64,000 nt of DNA from Neiella holothuriorum (GCF_019457915.1 NZ_JAHZSS010000001.1:62001-126000); one strand, 5' to 3'. Positions 39,738 through 49,566 are shown, numbered from the stretch's first letter. The notes: generated by a model not told the origin, from the letters alone. Made by a program: numbers and translations.

Positions 39738-39768
39738 AAAAAAAATGGGCGAGTTTACCCCGCCCATT
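39738..39768 (-). terminator. Intrinsic terminator after degQ
   Basis: On the minus strand an AATGGGCG/CGCCCATT stem is followed by eight T. It separates degQ from degS and implies that degS has its own promoter. Confidence 0.85.
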
Positions 39769-39793
39769 CGCTAACTGTGTTGGATTGTTGAGT

Positions 39794-41137
39794 TTATCTC
39801 ATGAAGAGATAAATCTGAGCGCCGTCTCGCATTAAGTGCAGTGCTACAGTTCCACTCGAATCTTCTAATAAATCTTGAAGTTCCGACAGCGAGTTCAAAC
39901 GCTGTTTGTTGACGCCGATGATCACATCATCCTTTTTTAAGCCCAGACGCGCAGCTGGCGAGCCTTGCTCTAATTCGGTGATGCGAATACCGCCGTTGTA
40001 TTCCTCAGTGGTTTCAAGTGCCGCTCCGAGTAGTCGCTTATCGATATCTTGCGCACTCGCGGTCTGTTGCTCGGCGCTACCTAAGGTGACGGTGACAACC
40101 TTTTTCTTCCCATCGCGCAACAAGCCTAGCTTCACTTCAGAGCCTGCGCCCATGGTGCCAATTTGCGCACGCAGTTGACCGAACGAGGCCACTTTGTTGC
40201 CGTTGATTTCTACAATCACATCGCCGGCTTCAATACCTGCGTCGGCTGCTGCCGTGTCAGGAAATACCTGATTCACAAAGGCGCCTTTTTGCAGATCAAT
40301 ATCGAGCGCTTTTGCCACGTCTGAATTGAGGTCGCGGCCAGTAATGCCGAGGACGCCGCGATGAACTTCACCGTGCTCGAGTAATTGGCCGATAATGTTG
40401 TTGGCCATATTCACTGGAATGGCAAAGCCAATACCAACGTTGCCACCATTTGGGCCATAAATTGCGGTGTTGATACCAATCAATTGGCCATTTAAGTTGA
40501 CCAAAGCACCACCCGAGTTACCGCTATTAATTGCAGCATCGGTTTGAATGAAGTTTTCGTAGTTTTCTATATTCAGGCTGGAGCGAGCTAGTGCGCCAAT
40601 AATGCCCGAGGTAACGGTTTGGCCCAGGCCAAATGGGTTGCCGATGGCAACTGCAAAATCACCCACACGGAGTTGATCGGAATTGCCTAGTTGAATGGCC
40701 ACCAAATCTTCAGCTTCAATTTTTAGTAATGCGACGTCAGTGCCTTCATCTGAGCCAATTTTTTCGGCATCAAAGCTGCGGCCATCGGTCAGTGTGACAG
40801 TAATTTCATCGGCGTTATTGATCACGTGATGATTGGTGATCACGTAACCTTTTTCGGCATCAATAATGACGCCTGAGCCGAGACCTTTGAACGGGCGCTC
40901 GCGCACTGATTCGCGCGGCGCACCAAAGTGACGAAATATTTCAGGTATACGTTGACGTTGGGTTTGGGTGCCTGCGACTGAAATGTTAACCACCGCTGGG
41001 GTCACTTTTTCCAACATCGGTGCTAGAGATGGCAGCGGTTTACCCTCGACACTAGAGGGCAGTGCTGCCGTTGCTGATATGGGAAGGGCTAGCGTTACGC
41101 CAACAACTAATACATTGAAAAAATGGCGAATTTTCAT
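39794..41137 (-). CDS. degQ: DegQ-type periplasmic serine endoprotease
   Basis: A 447-residue protein with a cleavable signal peptide (residues 1-25), a trypsin-like domain with triad H104, D134 and S208 (GNSGGALV), and two PDZ domains (about 245-345 and 355-447). The two PDZ domains and a short LA loop fit DegQ or MucD rather than DegP. It is a periplasmic quality-control protease and chaperone. Tandem order degQ-degS is conserved. Confidence 0.93.
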   Translation of the reverse strand: MKIRHFFNVLVVGVTLALPISATAALPSSVEGKPLPSLAPMLEKVTPAVVNISVAGTQTQRQRIPEIFRHFGAPRESVRERPFKGLGSGVIIDAEKGYVITNHHVINNADEITVTLTDGRSFDAEKIGSDEGTDVALLKIEAEDLVAIQLGNSDQLRVGDFAVAIGNPFGLGQTVTSGIIGALARSSLNIENYENFIQTDAAINSGNSGGALVNLNGQLIGINTAIYGPNGGNVGIGFAIPVNMANNIIGQLLEHGEVHRGVLGITGRDLNSDVAKALDIDLQKGAFVNQVFPDTAAADAGIEAGDVIVEINGNKVASFGQLRAQIGTMGAGSEVKLGLLRDGKKKVVTVTLGSAEQQTASAQDIDKRLLGAALETTEEYNGGIRITELEQGSPAARLGLKKDDVIIGVNKQRLNSLSELQDLLEDSSGTVALHLMRDGAQIYLFMR

Positions 41138-41217
41138 ATCCAGAGAAATCCTCTACTTCTGTTTTGTTCCGTTAATTCAATAGACGGTTACATTCTGGTT
41201 AAGTTCAGCAAAAATTC

Positions 41218-41586
41218 TTATTCAGATGTTTCTTTTTGTTTCAATAGACCATGACTGGTGTTGGCGTAATCGCGCGGAGGCAGTTCACCAACAGGTACTT
41301 TGAGCGGCATTTCTGCCTCTTCAACGGGTTCGCCAACCACTAATTGTTTCGTCTTAAGTAGTTGTGCAGTGAGCTGCTCGTAGTTTTCTTGTGCTGCGTG
41401 CATAAGCTCAGATGTTGACTGTAAATGTTCAGATACTTCTATCTTATAGCGTTCGAATTCTGCTTTGGTGTTGTGTAATTCAACATCAAGCGTTGATGCT
41501 TGCGCGGCTTTAGAGGCCCAAAAGCGACCAATAAAGAAACCTGCAAACAATCCACCAAATACACATACAAATGGGACCCAACTCAT
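41218..41586 (-). CDS. zapG: ZapG (YhcB, DUF1043), cell division and envelope protein
   Basis: About 122 residues from the ATG at 41586 with AAGGAG 7 bases upstream; the frame extends upstream only to a weak start. One membrane helix at the N-terminus (VPFVCVFGGLFAGFFIGRFW) is followed by a coiled coil and a short conserved C-terminal LPPRDYA motif. YhcB/ZapG links division and envelope synthesis in E. coli. It is divergent from zapE, the conserved arrangement. Confidence 0.9.
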   Translation of the reverse strand: MSWVPFVCVFGGLFAGFFIGRFWASKAAQASTLDVELHNTKAEFERYKIEVSEHLQSTSELMHAAQENYEQLTAQLLKTKQLVVGEPVEEAEMPLKVPVGELPPRDYANTSHGLLKQKETSE

Positions 41587-41763
41587 TCCACTCTCCTTCA
41601 AAAAACAACAACTCAATTAATGGGTACGACAGATCAGCAAATCAAGCTCATTCACGATAAAGCTGGAGGTGTATCGCGAAAATCACAACTAATGTCGAGT
41701 ATACCAACCACACACGGTCTTGATATAAGATGCGGTTGATTGTACCAACGAGGATGTTTAACA

Positions 41764-42855
41764 GTGGCCCGCTCACCTTTGCAGCAGTATCAATATGATC
41801 TAACTCATCGAGATTTCAGCGAAGATACGGCGCAGGCCAATGCCGTGAATGAACTTGAATCCTTGTTTCAGCAGCTTACCAAGCCTAGTCCGAAGCCGGG
41901 CTTCTGGCAGCGCTTGCAAGGAAAAAAAGTTGGTCCTACGAGTTCCGGCCTTTATTTTTGGGGCGGAGTTGGGCGCGGCAAGACCTACCTCGTCGATACT
42001 TTTTTTGAAGCGCTACCCTTTGAAAATAAATTAAGACTGCATTTTCACCGCCTCATGCAGCAGGTACACAGCGCATTGCGCGATGCCACCGGCCATGCTA
42101 ATCCGATGGAATTGGTTGCTGCCAACTTCGCCGATCGTGCTCGCGTCATTTGTGTAGATGAGTTTTTTGTGTCGGACATTACCGATGCCATGCTCATGGC
42201 GGAGCTGTTAAAAGGCTTGTTTGACCGCAATGTTGTGCTGGTGGCGACATCCAATATTGTGCCCAATGAGCTGTACCGCAACGGCCTGCAGCGAAGCCGG
42301 TTCTTGCCGGCTATCGCCTTGTTAGAGCAGCACTGTAAGGTGGTAAATGTTGATGCTGGCATTGATTACCGACTGCGGCTTTTAACCGCTGCGCCATGTA
42401 GCTATATCCCCAATGATCAAGCTGCTGATGATGCTTTAACGGCACGATTTCATCAGTTGGCGCCAGAGCCAGGCCAAGAAGGCGGTGTTATCGAGATCCT
42501 AAATCGGCCAGTGACGGTTCGTTGGCATGCCGATGATGTGTTGATGGTTGATTTCTCTTCGTTATGCCAAACGGCGCGTAGCCAGCTCGATTACATTGAA
42601 GTTGCCACCTATTACCACACCGTTTTGTTGACCAATATTATCGCCATGGATGACAGCCACAATGATGCGGCTCGTCGCTTTATTTCTCTGATCGATGAAT
42701 TGTATGACCGTCGGGTAAAATTATTGCTGTCTGCAGAAGCCGCGTTAGAGTCGCTGTACCAAGGGCGGCAATTAGAATTTGAATACAAACGTTGTTTATC
42801 ACGCCTGCAAGAAATGCAAAGTGAAGAATATTTGGCGCTACCGCACCGACCGTAA
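41764..42855 (+). CDS. zapE: ZapE, cell division ATPase
   Basis: About 363 residues from the GTG at 41764, with GAGG 10 bases upstream; a TTG at 41740 is in frame but unlikely. It is an AFG1-like ATPase: Walker A is WGGVGRGKTYLVD, Walker B is VICVDEFFVSD, and sensor ATSN follows. ZapE associates with the FtsZ ring and destabilises FtsZ filaments under stress or anaerobiosis in E. coli. It is the last gene before the ribosomal protein operon. Confidence 0.94.
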   Translation: MARSPLQQYQYDLTHRDFSEDTAQANAVNELESLFQQLTKPSPKPGFWQRLQGKKVGPTSSGLYFWGGVGRGKTYLVDTFFEALPFENKLRLHFHRLMQQVHSALRDATGHANPMELVAANFADRARVICVDEFFVSDITDAMLMAELLKGLFDRNVVLVATSNIVPNELYRNGLQRSRFLPAIALLEQHCKVVNVDAGIDYRLRLLTAAPCSYIPNDQAADDALTARFHQLAPEPGQEGGVIEILNRPVTVRWHADDVLMVDFSSLCQTARSQLDYIEVATYYHTVLLTNIIAMDDSHNDAARRFISLIDELYDRRVKLLLSAEAALESLYQGRQLEFEYKRCLSRLQEMQSEEYLALPHRP

Positions 42856-42938
42856 CCCAGTGATGCAGGTAAAACTGTTAGCAAAATGGCCGCGTTGGCG
42901 AACGATTCAGCTGAATAAAAAATAATCGTAATTAGCGC

Positions 42939-42967
42939 GTGATCTCTGAAATTGCTTTCTGTATAAT
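42939..42967 (+). promoter_or_regulatory. Promoter of the rplM-rpsI operon
   Basis: A perfect TATAAT at 42962-42967 is followed by a CG-rich CCGCC discriminator, as seen in growth-rate and stringently controlled promoters. The -35 is poor (GTGATC at 42939, 17-bp spacing). Transcription would start near 42974. Confidence 0.65.
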
Positions 42968-42973
42968 CCGCCA

Positions 42974-43094
42974 GCCCTTATTTGCATGCTCCCACTTTTA
43001 CCATCTTGCGGACAATGCGCTCGAAGGGGCGAAAAACCGCATCGGGGCTTCTTTGGAAGCTAGGTATGTAACTGATTTTATTGGGTTAAGATAA
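42974..43094 (+). promoter_or_regulatory. rplM leader, probable L13 autoregulatory region
   Basis: An untranslated leader of about 120 bases contains inverted repeats, including GCTTC/GAAGC at 43047-43060 and a GCGG/CCGC long-range pair. In gammaproteobacteria L13 is known to repress the rplM-rpsI mRNA through its leader. The assignment here comes from position and hairpins, not from a matched consensus. Confidence 0.45.
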
Positions 43095-43523
43095 ATGACA
43101 ACTTTTACTGCTAAGCCAGAATCTGTCAAACGCGACTGGTACGTCGTGGATGCAGAAGGCAAAACTCTGGGTCGTTTGGCCACTGAGATTGCTTCGCGTC
43201 TGCGCGGCAAGCACAAGCCTGAATACACGCCACACGTTGATACCGGCGATTATATCGTTGTAATTAACTGTGAAAAAGTAGCCGTTACCGGCCGTAAAGC
43301 CGAGAACAAGATGTACTACAAACACACTGGTTTCCCTGGTGGTATTCGTGAAATCAACTTTGAAAAGCTGATTGCACGTAAACCAGAAATGGTAATCGAG
43401 AAAGCTGTTAAAGGTATGTTGCCTAAAGGTCCTTTGGGCCGTGCAATGTTCCGCAAGCTGAAAGTGTACGCTGGTTCTGAGCATCAACATGCTGCTCAAC
43501 AACCACAAGTGCTGGACATCTAA
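43095..43523 (+). CDS. rplM: 50S ribosomal protein L13
   Basis: A 142-residue L13, the standard length. The N-terminal [20 protein letters not shown] and the central [10 protein letters not shown] are highly conserved. L13 is an early 23S rRNA-binding assembly protein. It is the first gene of the rplM-rpsI operon, with rpsI 18 bp downstream. Confidence 0.99.
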   Translation: MTTFTAKPESVKRDWYVVDAEGKTLGRLATEIASRLRGKHKPEYTPHVDTGDYIVVINCEKVAVTGRKAENKMYYKHTGFPGGIREINFEKLIARKPEMVIEKAVKGMLPKGPLGRAMFRKLKVYAGSEHQHAAQQPQVLDI

Positions 43524-43541
43524 GGTTAGAGGAACAGGCAA

Positions 43542-43934
43542 ATGGCAGATAATCAATATTATGGTACTGGTCGTCGTAAGAGCTCTACAGCTCGTGTTTT
43601 CGTCAAACCAGGTACTGGCAACATCAAAGTAAATAAGCGTACTTTGGAAGAATACTTTGGTCGTGAAACGGCTCGCATGGTTGTTCGTCAACCTCTTGAG
43701 CTGACTGAACTGACTGAAAAATTAGACTTACACATCACCGTTGCTGGTGGTGGTATCAGCGGTCAAGCTGGTGCAATTCGTCACGGTATCACTCGCGCTC
43801 TGATGGAGTACGATGAGACTTTGCGTCCTGCACTGCGTGCTGCTGGTTACGTTACTCGTGACGCACGTCGCGTTGAACGTAAGAAAGTGGGTCTGCACAA
43901 AGCTCGTAAAAAGCCACAATTCTCAAAACGTTAA
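43542..43934 (+). CDS. rpsI: 30S ribosomal protein S9
   Basis: A 130-residue S9 that begins [16 protein letters not shown] after MADN and ends in the basic KKPQFSKR tail that reaches the P-site tRNA. A good GAGGAACAG ribosome binding site precedes it. It is co-transcribed with rplM and followed by a strong terminator. Confidence 0.99.
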   Translation: MADNQYYGTGRRKSSTARVFVKPGTGNIKVNKRTLEEYFGRETARMVVRQPLELTELTEKLDLHITVAGGGISGQAGAIRHGITRALMEYDETLRPALRAAGYVTRDARRVERKKVGLHKARKKPQFSKR

Positions 43935-43953
43935 GTTTTGTTGCAATTGGCTC

Positions 43954-43986
43954 GAAAAAACCCGGCATTTGCTGGGTTTTTTTTTG
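43954..43986 (+). terminator. Intrinsic terminator of rplM-rpsI
   Basis: The ACCCGGC/GCTGGGT stem with an ATTT loop is preceded by A6 and followed by T9. It is 20 bp past the rpsI stop. Confidence 0.9.
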
Positions 43987-44167
43987 CTCAAAACGCGATT
44001 TTGCGCCGTTCTGTGGCAAGACCAGTTTGTGTTTCGCGCGCCGATTTTTTATCATTGGCGCGGTTTTATACATTAGTGTTGATCTAGGTCTAGTCTTTTC
44101 CAGACAAGCTCTGATTCAACATCCATAACAATAATTCAATTGCGGAGTCCTGACGGGAGATCCTTGC

Positions 44168-44758
44168 ATGAGCAATGCACCTGTTGATTCTGGCCGCCGT
44201 CGATTTTTGACAGCGACCACGGCTGTGGTTGGAGGTGCTGGTTGTGTTTTCGCTGCCGTGCCTTTCATCCAGTCCTGGAACCCGAGTGCCAAAGCCAAAG
44301 CGGCTGGTGCACCGGTGGAAGTGGACATTAGTAAGATCGAACCTGGCCAGTTAATTCGTGTCGAATGGCGCGGTAAGCCTGTGTGGGTGGTAAACCGTAG
44401 TCAAGCGGCCTTGGATGAACTAAGTACCTTCGAACAACAATTAAAAGATCCAGCTTCTGACGAACCTCAACAACCAGAATTTGCAAAGAATCAGTATCGT
44501 TCACTGAAACCAGAGCTTCTTGTTGCGGTCGGTTTGTGTACTCACTTAGGTTGTTCACCAACTTATTTACCAGACACCTTTAGCGAGCAAGTTGCCGGCG
44601 TTCAATCCGGTTTCTTCTGTCCGTGCCACGGCTCTAAGTTTGATATGGCTGGTCGCGTTTTCCAAAACGTACCTGCTGGTCTGAACCTAGTGATCCCGCC
44701 GTATACCTTTGTTGATGACAACACCATTATCATTGGCGTTGAAGAAGGAGCTGCGTGA
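44168..44758 (+). CDS. petA: Rieske iron-sulfur subunit of the cytochrome bc1 complex
   Basis: A 196-residue protein. A twin-arginine-type N-terminus (GRRRFLTATTAVVGGAG) leads into a membrane anchor. The 2Fe-2S Rieske motifs CTHLGC and CPCHGS follow in the C-terminal half and contain the paired Cys-His ligands. It carries electrons from ubiquinol to cytochrome c1 in complex III. The stop overlaps the petB ATG. The petABC operon directly after rpsI is typical of many gammaproteobacteria. Confidence 0.97.
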   Translation: MSNAPVDSGRRRFLTATTAVVGGAGCVFAAVPFIQSWNPSAKAKAAGAPVEVDISKIEPGQLIRVEWRGKPVWVVNRSQAALDELSTFEQQLKDPASDEPQQPEFAKNQYRSLKPELLVAVGLCTHLGCSPTYLPDTFSEQVAGVQSGFFCPCHGSKFDMAGRVFQNVPAGLNLVIPPYTFVDDNTIIIGVEEGAA

Positions 44759-46017
44759 TGAAAGGTTTAATGGACTGGATTGAAGCTCGCCTGCCATTTA
44801 TGGAGGCGATGAACAAGCACGTTATCCAATACCCAGCGCCGAAGAACTTTAACTTTTGGTACTTCTTTGGCTCGCTTGCGATGCTGGTGCTAGTGAACCA
44901 GCTGGTCACCGGTATTTGGCTAACCATGAATTATGTGCCTTCAGGTGAAGGTGCGTTTGCCTCTATCGAATACATCATGCGTGATGTCGATTACGGCTGG
45001 CTATTGCGTTATATGCACTCCACAGGCGCGTCGGCGTTCTTTGTGGTGGTATATCTCCACATGTTCCGCGGCATGATGTACGGCTCTTACCAGAAACCAC
45101 GCGAATTGCTGTGGCTATTCGGTATGCTGATTTTCGTAGTATTGATGGCTGAAGCCTTCATGGGCTACCTATTGCCCTGGGGTCAAATGTCGTTCTGGGG
45201 TGCACAGGTGATTATCTCGCTGTTTGGTGCGATTCCTTGGATTGGCGATGATCTGACGCTCTGGATCCGCGGCGACTACGTAATCTCAGGTGCGACCCTG
45301 AACCGCTTCTTTGCGCTTCACGTAATTGCTTTGCCGTTGGTATTAGTTGTGCTGGTATTCCTGCACATCTTGGCACTGCATGAAGTGGGTTCAAATAACC
45401 CAGAAGGCATTGATATTAAGAAGCCCAAAGGTTCAGTACCAGAAGGCGAGAAAAGCCCGTTTAAGTACCATGCTCGTTACGACAAGTATGACATTGTTGA
45501 TGCTGTTCCTTTCCACCCGTATTACACGGTGAAAGACATCATGGGCGTGGCCGGGTTCTTAATTTTGTTCTGCTATGTGATTTTCTTTGCGCCAGAGATG
45601 GGCGGTTACTTCCTTGAGAAGCCTAACTTTGAAGCAGCGAACCCACTGAAAACGCCAGAGCACATTGCGCCGGTATGGTATTTCACCTCGTTCTACGCCA
45701 TTTTGCGGGCGATTCCCCATAAGCTAATGGGCGTGGTCGGCATGGGCGCAGCCATTGTGGTGTTGTTCCTGTTGCCATGGCTCGACCGCTGTAAAGTGAA
45801 GTCAGTGAAGTACCGTAGTATCTGGCACAAGCTGAACTTGACTCAATTCGTCATTTGCTTCGTCATTTTGGGTATTCTGGGTGCGATTCCAGCAACTCCA
45901 GGACGCACAATTCTGGCTCAGATCACCACCTTTGGTTATTTCGCATTTTTTGCCCTGCTGTGGTTTTACAGCAAAAACGAGAAGTGTAAGCCGGTACCAG
46001 AGAGGATCAGCAAATGA
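44758..46017 (+). CDS. petB: Cytochrome b of the cytochrome bc1 complex
   Basis: About 419 residues from the ATG at 44758, preceded by AAGGAG; a GTG three bases upstream is also in frame. It has eight or nine membrane helices and two His pairs that hold hemes bL and bH (for example RYMHSTGASAFF, YLHMFRG and RFFALHVIALP). The quinol-site PEWY is replaced by PVWY (HIAPVWYF). It is the core electron-transfer subunit of complex III. It overlaps petC by 4 bp. Confidence 0.97.
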   Translation: MKGLMDWIEARLPFMEAMNKHVIQYPAPKNFNFWYFFGSLAMLVLVNQLVTGIWLTMNYVPSGEGAFASIEYIMRDVDYGWLLRYMHSTGASAFFVVVYLHMFRGMMYGSYQKPRELLWLFGMLIFVVLMAEAFMGYLLPWGQMSFWGAQVIISLFGAIPWIGDDLTLWIRGDYVISGATLNRFFALHVIALPLVLVVLVFLHILALHEVGSNNPEGIDIKKPKGSVPEGEKSPFKYHARYDKYDIVDAVPFHPYYTVKDIMGVAGFLILFCYVIFFAPEMGGYFLEKPNFEAANPLKTPEHIAPVWYFTSFYAILRAIPHKLMGVVGMGAAIVVLFLLPWLDRCKVKSVKYRSIWHKLNLTQFVICFVILGILGAIPATPGRTILAQITTFGYFAFFALLWFYSKNEKCKPVPERISK

Positions 46018-46754
46018 AATTAGGACTATTAATTTTGTCACTGCTGTTACCTTCTGCCGCATTAGCTGCCGGTGGTAGCGCAGTGCCGTTAGATGCAGCC
46101 AATATTGACCTGACTGATAAGGCCTCACTACAACGTGGTGCCAAGTTATTCATGAACTATTGCTTTGGTTGTCACAGCACGCAATACCAGCGTTATGAGC
46201 GAGTCGCGACTGATATTGGCATTCCTGTCGATTTAATGCAGGAAAACCTGATCTTCACCGGTGCGAAAGTTGGTGAATTGATGGAGAATTCAGTTGACGA
46301 TGAGCAAGCTGCCAAATGGTTCGGTGCTGCACCGCCGGATTTAACCTTAGTTGCTCGAGTTCGTGGTGTGGATTGGATCTACACCTACCTACGCAGCTTC
46401 TATGTTGATGACACTCGTCCATTCGGTGTGAACAATGTGGTCTTCCCGAGCGTTGGGATGCCGCATGTGCTGGAAGAGTTGCAAGGCGTACCAACCAAGC
46501 AAATGGAAGATCGCTTGGTTGATGGCGAGATGCACTCAGTGTTCACCGGTGAGATTGTTGTTGATGGTTCAGGTGAAATGAGTACCGACGAATATGATCA
46601 AGCGGTGCGCGACCTGACTAACTTCCTGGCCTATTCGGCCGAACCTATTGCGCTGGAACGTCAGCGTTTAGGTTATTGGGTACTTGGTTTCTTGTTCGTA
46701 TTGCTAATCCTTTCTTACTTCTTGAAGAAAGAATTCTGGCGGGACGTACATTAA
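46014..46754 (+). CDS. petC: Cytochrome c1 of the cytochrome bc1 complex
   Basis: A 246-residue protein with a signal peptide (1-18) and the covalent heme motif C50-F-G-C53-H54. A methionine ligand region follows near VFPSVGMPHVL. A C-terminal membrane anchor (LGYWVLGFLFVLLILSYFL) holds it in the inner membrane. It passes electrons from the Rieske protein to soluble cytochrome c. It is the last gene of petABC. Confidence 0.97.
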   Translation: MKLGLLILSLLLPSAALAAGGSAVPLDAANIDLTDKASLQRGAKLFMNYCFGCHSTQYQRYERVATDIGIPVDLMQENLIFTGAKVGELMENSVDDEQAAKWFGAAPPDLTLVARVRGVDWIYTYLRSFYVDDTRPFGVNNVVFPSVGMPHVLEELQGVPTKQMEDRLVDGEMHSVFTGEIVVDGSGEMSTDEYDQAVRDLTNFLAYSAEPIALERQRLGYWVLGFLFVLLILSYFLKKEFWRDVH

Positions 46755-46778
46755 TTCATTGCACAATTTATTGCTAGC

Positions 46779-46800
46779 AAGGGGCCAGCGGCCCCTTTGC
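46779..46800 (+). terminator. Hairpin between petC and sspA
   Basis: A perfect AAGGGGCC/GGCCCCTT stem with a 3-base loop is followed by an interrupted T-rich stretch. It is probably a weak terminator or attenuator, because sspA follows only 38 bp later. Confidence 0.55.
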
Positions 46801-46837
46801 TGTTTTCGGTTTTCGTTAAATTTGATTGGAGGAACGC

Positions 46838-47464
46838 ATGGCTGTTGCAGCTAACAAACGTTCTGTAATGACACTATTCTCGGCGATTGATGACTTATAT
46901 AGCCATCAGGTTCGCATTGTTTTGGCCGAAAAAGGTGTGACGTTTGAAGCCACCTACGTTGATGCAGACAACCCTTCTGAAGAGCTGGCTGAAGTTAACC
47001 CATACGGCAGCGTGCCAACCCTAGTCGATCGTGATTTGGTTTTGTACCGTGCGCAAATCATCACTGAGTACTTGGATGAGCGTTTCCCGCATCCACCACT
47101 GATGCCTGTTTATCCAGTCGCCCGTGGCCGTAGTCGTTTGATGATGCACCGCATTGAAAAAGACTGGTATAGCTTGGTTGAGAAGATCTTCAACAATGAT
47201 GATGCAGAAAATGCCCGTCGTGAATTGCGTGAAGGCTTACTGGCTGTTGCCCCAATCTTTGCCGAAACACCTTACTTCATGAGCGAAGAATTCAGCCTAA
47301 CAGACTGTTTCTTGGCCCCACTGTTGTGGCGCTTGCCAACACTCGGTATCGAGTTGAGTGGTCGCGGTAGTAAAGAATTGAAAACCTACATGAACCGTTT
47401 ATTTGAACGTGATTCATTTAAAGCCTCATTAACGGAAACTGAGCGCGAGATCCACGCATTGTAA
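46838..47464 (+). CDS. sspA: SspA, stringent starvation protein A
   Basis: About 208 residues from the ATG at 46838, preceded by GGAGG; a TTG at 46826 is in frame but overlaps that site. It has a glutathione-S-transferase fold: a thioredoxin-like half (residues 10-85, with NPYGSVPTLVDRDLVLY) and an all-helical half. SspA binds RNA polymerase and, in E. coli, lowers H-NS during stationary phase and starvation. It lacks a catalytic GST residue. It is co-transcribed with sspB 25 bp downstream. Confidence 0.96.
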   Translation: MAVAANKRSVMTLFSAIDDLYSHQVRIVLAEKGVTFEATYVDADNPSEELAEVNPYGSVPTLVDRDLVLYRAQIITEYLDERFPHPPLMPVYPVARGRSRLMMHRIEKDWYSLVEKIFNNDDAENARRELREGLLAVAPIFAETPYFMSEEFSLTDCFLAPLLWRLPTLGIELSGRGSKELKTYMNRLFERDSFKASLTETEREIHAL

Positions 47465-47489
47465 TTGCGCTAAGAAAGCCGGAGATGTT

Positions 47490-47939
47490 ATGACCCCGAG
47501 TCGTCCTTATTTGTTACGAGCATTCTATGAATGGCTGGTTGATAACGATCTGACACCACATTTGGTGGTCGATGCTGATCAGCCTGACGTTGAAGTTCCA
47601 CGTCAGTTCGTGCAAAACGGTCAGATCGTATTGAACATTGCACCCGCTGCGGTCACTCAATTGCAGATGACTAATGATGTGGTGTCGTGCTCGGCACGCT
47701 TTGGTGGCAAGCCTGAGCTTCTCTATGTGCCGATGTGGGCCGTAAAGGCTATCTATGCGCGTGAAAACGGTGCTGGTACGGTATTTGAAGCCGAGCCTGG
47801 TTACCGTGACATGTTGGCTCAGATGGATAATGTCGATGAGGGCAGTCAGCCGTCTGAGGCGCAAACCACGGTAGCTTCTGATGATGACAAACCAACGCCA
47901 CCATCAGGGCCGCGACCAACCTTGCGAGTCGTTAAATAG
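47490..47939 (+). CDS. sspB: SspB, ClpXP specificity adaptor
   Basis: A 149-residue protein. The folded domain (about 1-112) begins PSRPYLLRAFYEWLVDNDLTPHL and has the conserved ssrA-tag-binding groove. A flexible Asp/Pro-rich linker and the C-terminal XB peptide (RPTLRVVK) that docks on ClpX follow. It delivers ssrA-tagged proteins to ClpXP. The complete adaptor architecture is present. Confidence 0.97.
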   Translation: MTPSRPYLLRAFYEWLVDNDLTPHLVVDADQPDVEVPRQFVQNGQIVLNIAPAAVTQLQMTNDVVSCSARFGGKPELLYVPMWAVKAIYARENGAGTVFEAEPGYRDMLAQMDNVDEGSQPSEAQTTVASDDDKPTPPSGPRPTLRVVK

Positions 47940-47965
47940 CGCTTTAATTGGCTTCAGTCCCGCAT

Positions 47966-47997
47966 AAAAAAACCGAGCATTTTGCTCGGTTTTTTTG
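47966..47997. terminator. Bidirectional intrinsic terminator between sspB and dolP
   Basis: An AAAAAAACCGAGC/GCTCGGTTTTTTT inverted repeat with an ATTTT loop region lies between the convergent genes and serves both strands. Confidence 0.92.
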
Positions 47998-48015
47998 TGT
48001 TTGTGAGGACTTTAA

Positions 48016-48606
48016 TTATTCCGATACAAACTCAAAGACCCGTATAACTTCTTTTACGCCTTCAATTTTGCGGACAATTTCGGTAGCAACATCGGCTTCG
48101 GCGTGTGTCAGCAAACCCATCAGGTACACACGACCATCCTCGATGATGATCCGTAAGCGAGCAAATTCAGTGTCTTCATCGGCGAGCAGAGTTGAACGTA
48201 CTTTCGTTGACAGCCAGCTATCGGATGAGCGTGTAGTCAACGAAATGGGCTCCTTGAGCTGCAGCTCGTTATGAATGCTATTGCCCGTTACTTTGCTGGC
48301 GCTGATCCGTTTGATTTCGCTCATCAAATGGCTGGTGGGAGCTTGCCCCACCAATAGCACTTTGCCGTTCAACACAAACACGCGAACGCGAGCCTGATTA
48401 CGAATGGCATCACTTTCCGACAATGCTGATGCTAAATCGAACTCTAATTGAGTATCTTCAACCTGTTGGGTCATTGAGCGGCGATCATGAAGCATCGAAG
48501 CGGTACCCGCGGCACCGGCCACGATGATACCCGCGCAACCTTGTAGCGTCGACAAGGCCACAACAGCAGCTAGCAAGGTTGCCGAACGGCGTAACCACAA
48601 CCCCAT
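48016..48606 (-). CDS. dolP: DolP (YraP), outer-membrane lipoprotein with BON domains
   Basis: A 196-residue lipoprotein with lipobox LQGC (C24) after a signal peptide. Two BON domains occupy about residues 48-115 and 123-190, the second containing VYLMGLLTHAEADVATEIVRKIEGV. DolP binds anionic phospholipid and keeps outer-membrane integrity and the BAM complex in order. It lies 3 bp after diaA, the conserved arrangement. Confidence 0.93.
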   Translation of the reverse strand: MGLWLRRSATLLAAVVALSTLQGCAGIIVAGAAGTASMLHDRRSMTQQVEDTQLEFDLASALSESDAIRNQARVRVFVLNGKVLLVGQAPTSHLMSEIKRISASKVTGNSIHNELQLKEPISLTTRSSDSWLSTKVRSTLLADEDTEFARLRIIIEDGRVYLMGLLTHAEADVATEIVRKIEGVKEVIRVFEFVSE

Positions 48607-48609
48607 CGG

Positions 48610-49209
<600 letters not shown>

Positions 49210-49214
49210 TCAAG

Positions 49215-49565
49215 CTAAAATGCATTTTTTAGCCAGGTGATCTGTTGTTCAGAGCCCTGGCCATCAACAGCTACCAAATCAAATCGGCAAGCTGTTTGGT
49301 GTTCTTTTAAGTGGTGTGATTGCAAATAGTACTGTGCCGTACTGCGTAACCGATTGATTTGAGATTGGCTTAACGCATGTTGTGCACCGCCAAACCCTTG
49401 TTGGCGGCGATATTTTACTTCGACAAACACCAGCGTGTCTTGTTCCTTCATGATCAAATCAATTTCCCATCGCCCTTTGCGGAAATGCTGCTCAAGCAGG
49501 GTGAGCCCCTGTTGCTGCAAATGGTTGATAGCCAATTGTTCGTATTGATCACCCGTGGCTTTCAA
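49215..49565 (-). CDS. yraN: YraN, UPF0102 endonuclease-like protein
   Basis: A 116-residue protein with the nuclease-like core: E in the N-terminal helix, the GRWEIDLI motif and FVEVKYRR (the D-ExK pattern of restriction-like nucleases). Its start is a TTG at 49565; an in-frame stop lies 12 bases upstream and the next ATG is inside the GRWEIDLIMK motif, so TTG is the only sensible start. The biological role is unknown. It is nested between lpoA (1 bp) and diaA. Confidence 0.88.
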   Translation of the reverse strand: MKATGDQYEQLAINHLQQQGLTLLEQHFRKGRWEIDLIMKEQDTLVFVEVKYRRQQGFGGAQHALSQSQINRLRSTAQYYLQSHHLKEHQTACRFDLVAVDGQGSEQQITWLKNAF

Positions 49566-49566
49566 A

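Noticed and set aside
43086-43691. A 201-codon minus-strand open frame across rplM and rpsI
   Set aside because: It is fully antisense to two highly conserved ribosomal protein genes and has no family features.
44168-46754. petABC as part of a cytochrome b6f or alternative complex
   Set aside because: Full-length cytochrome b and a membrane-anchored c1 show an ordinary bc1 complex III.
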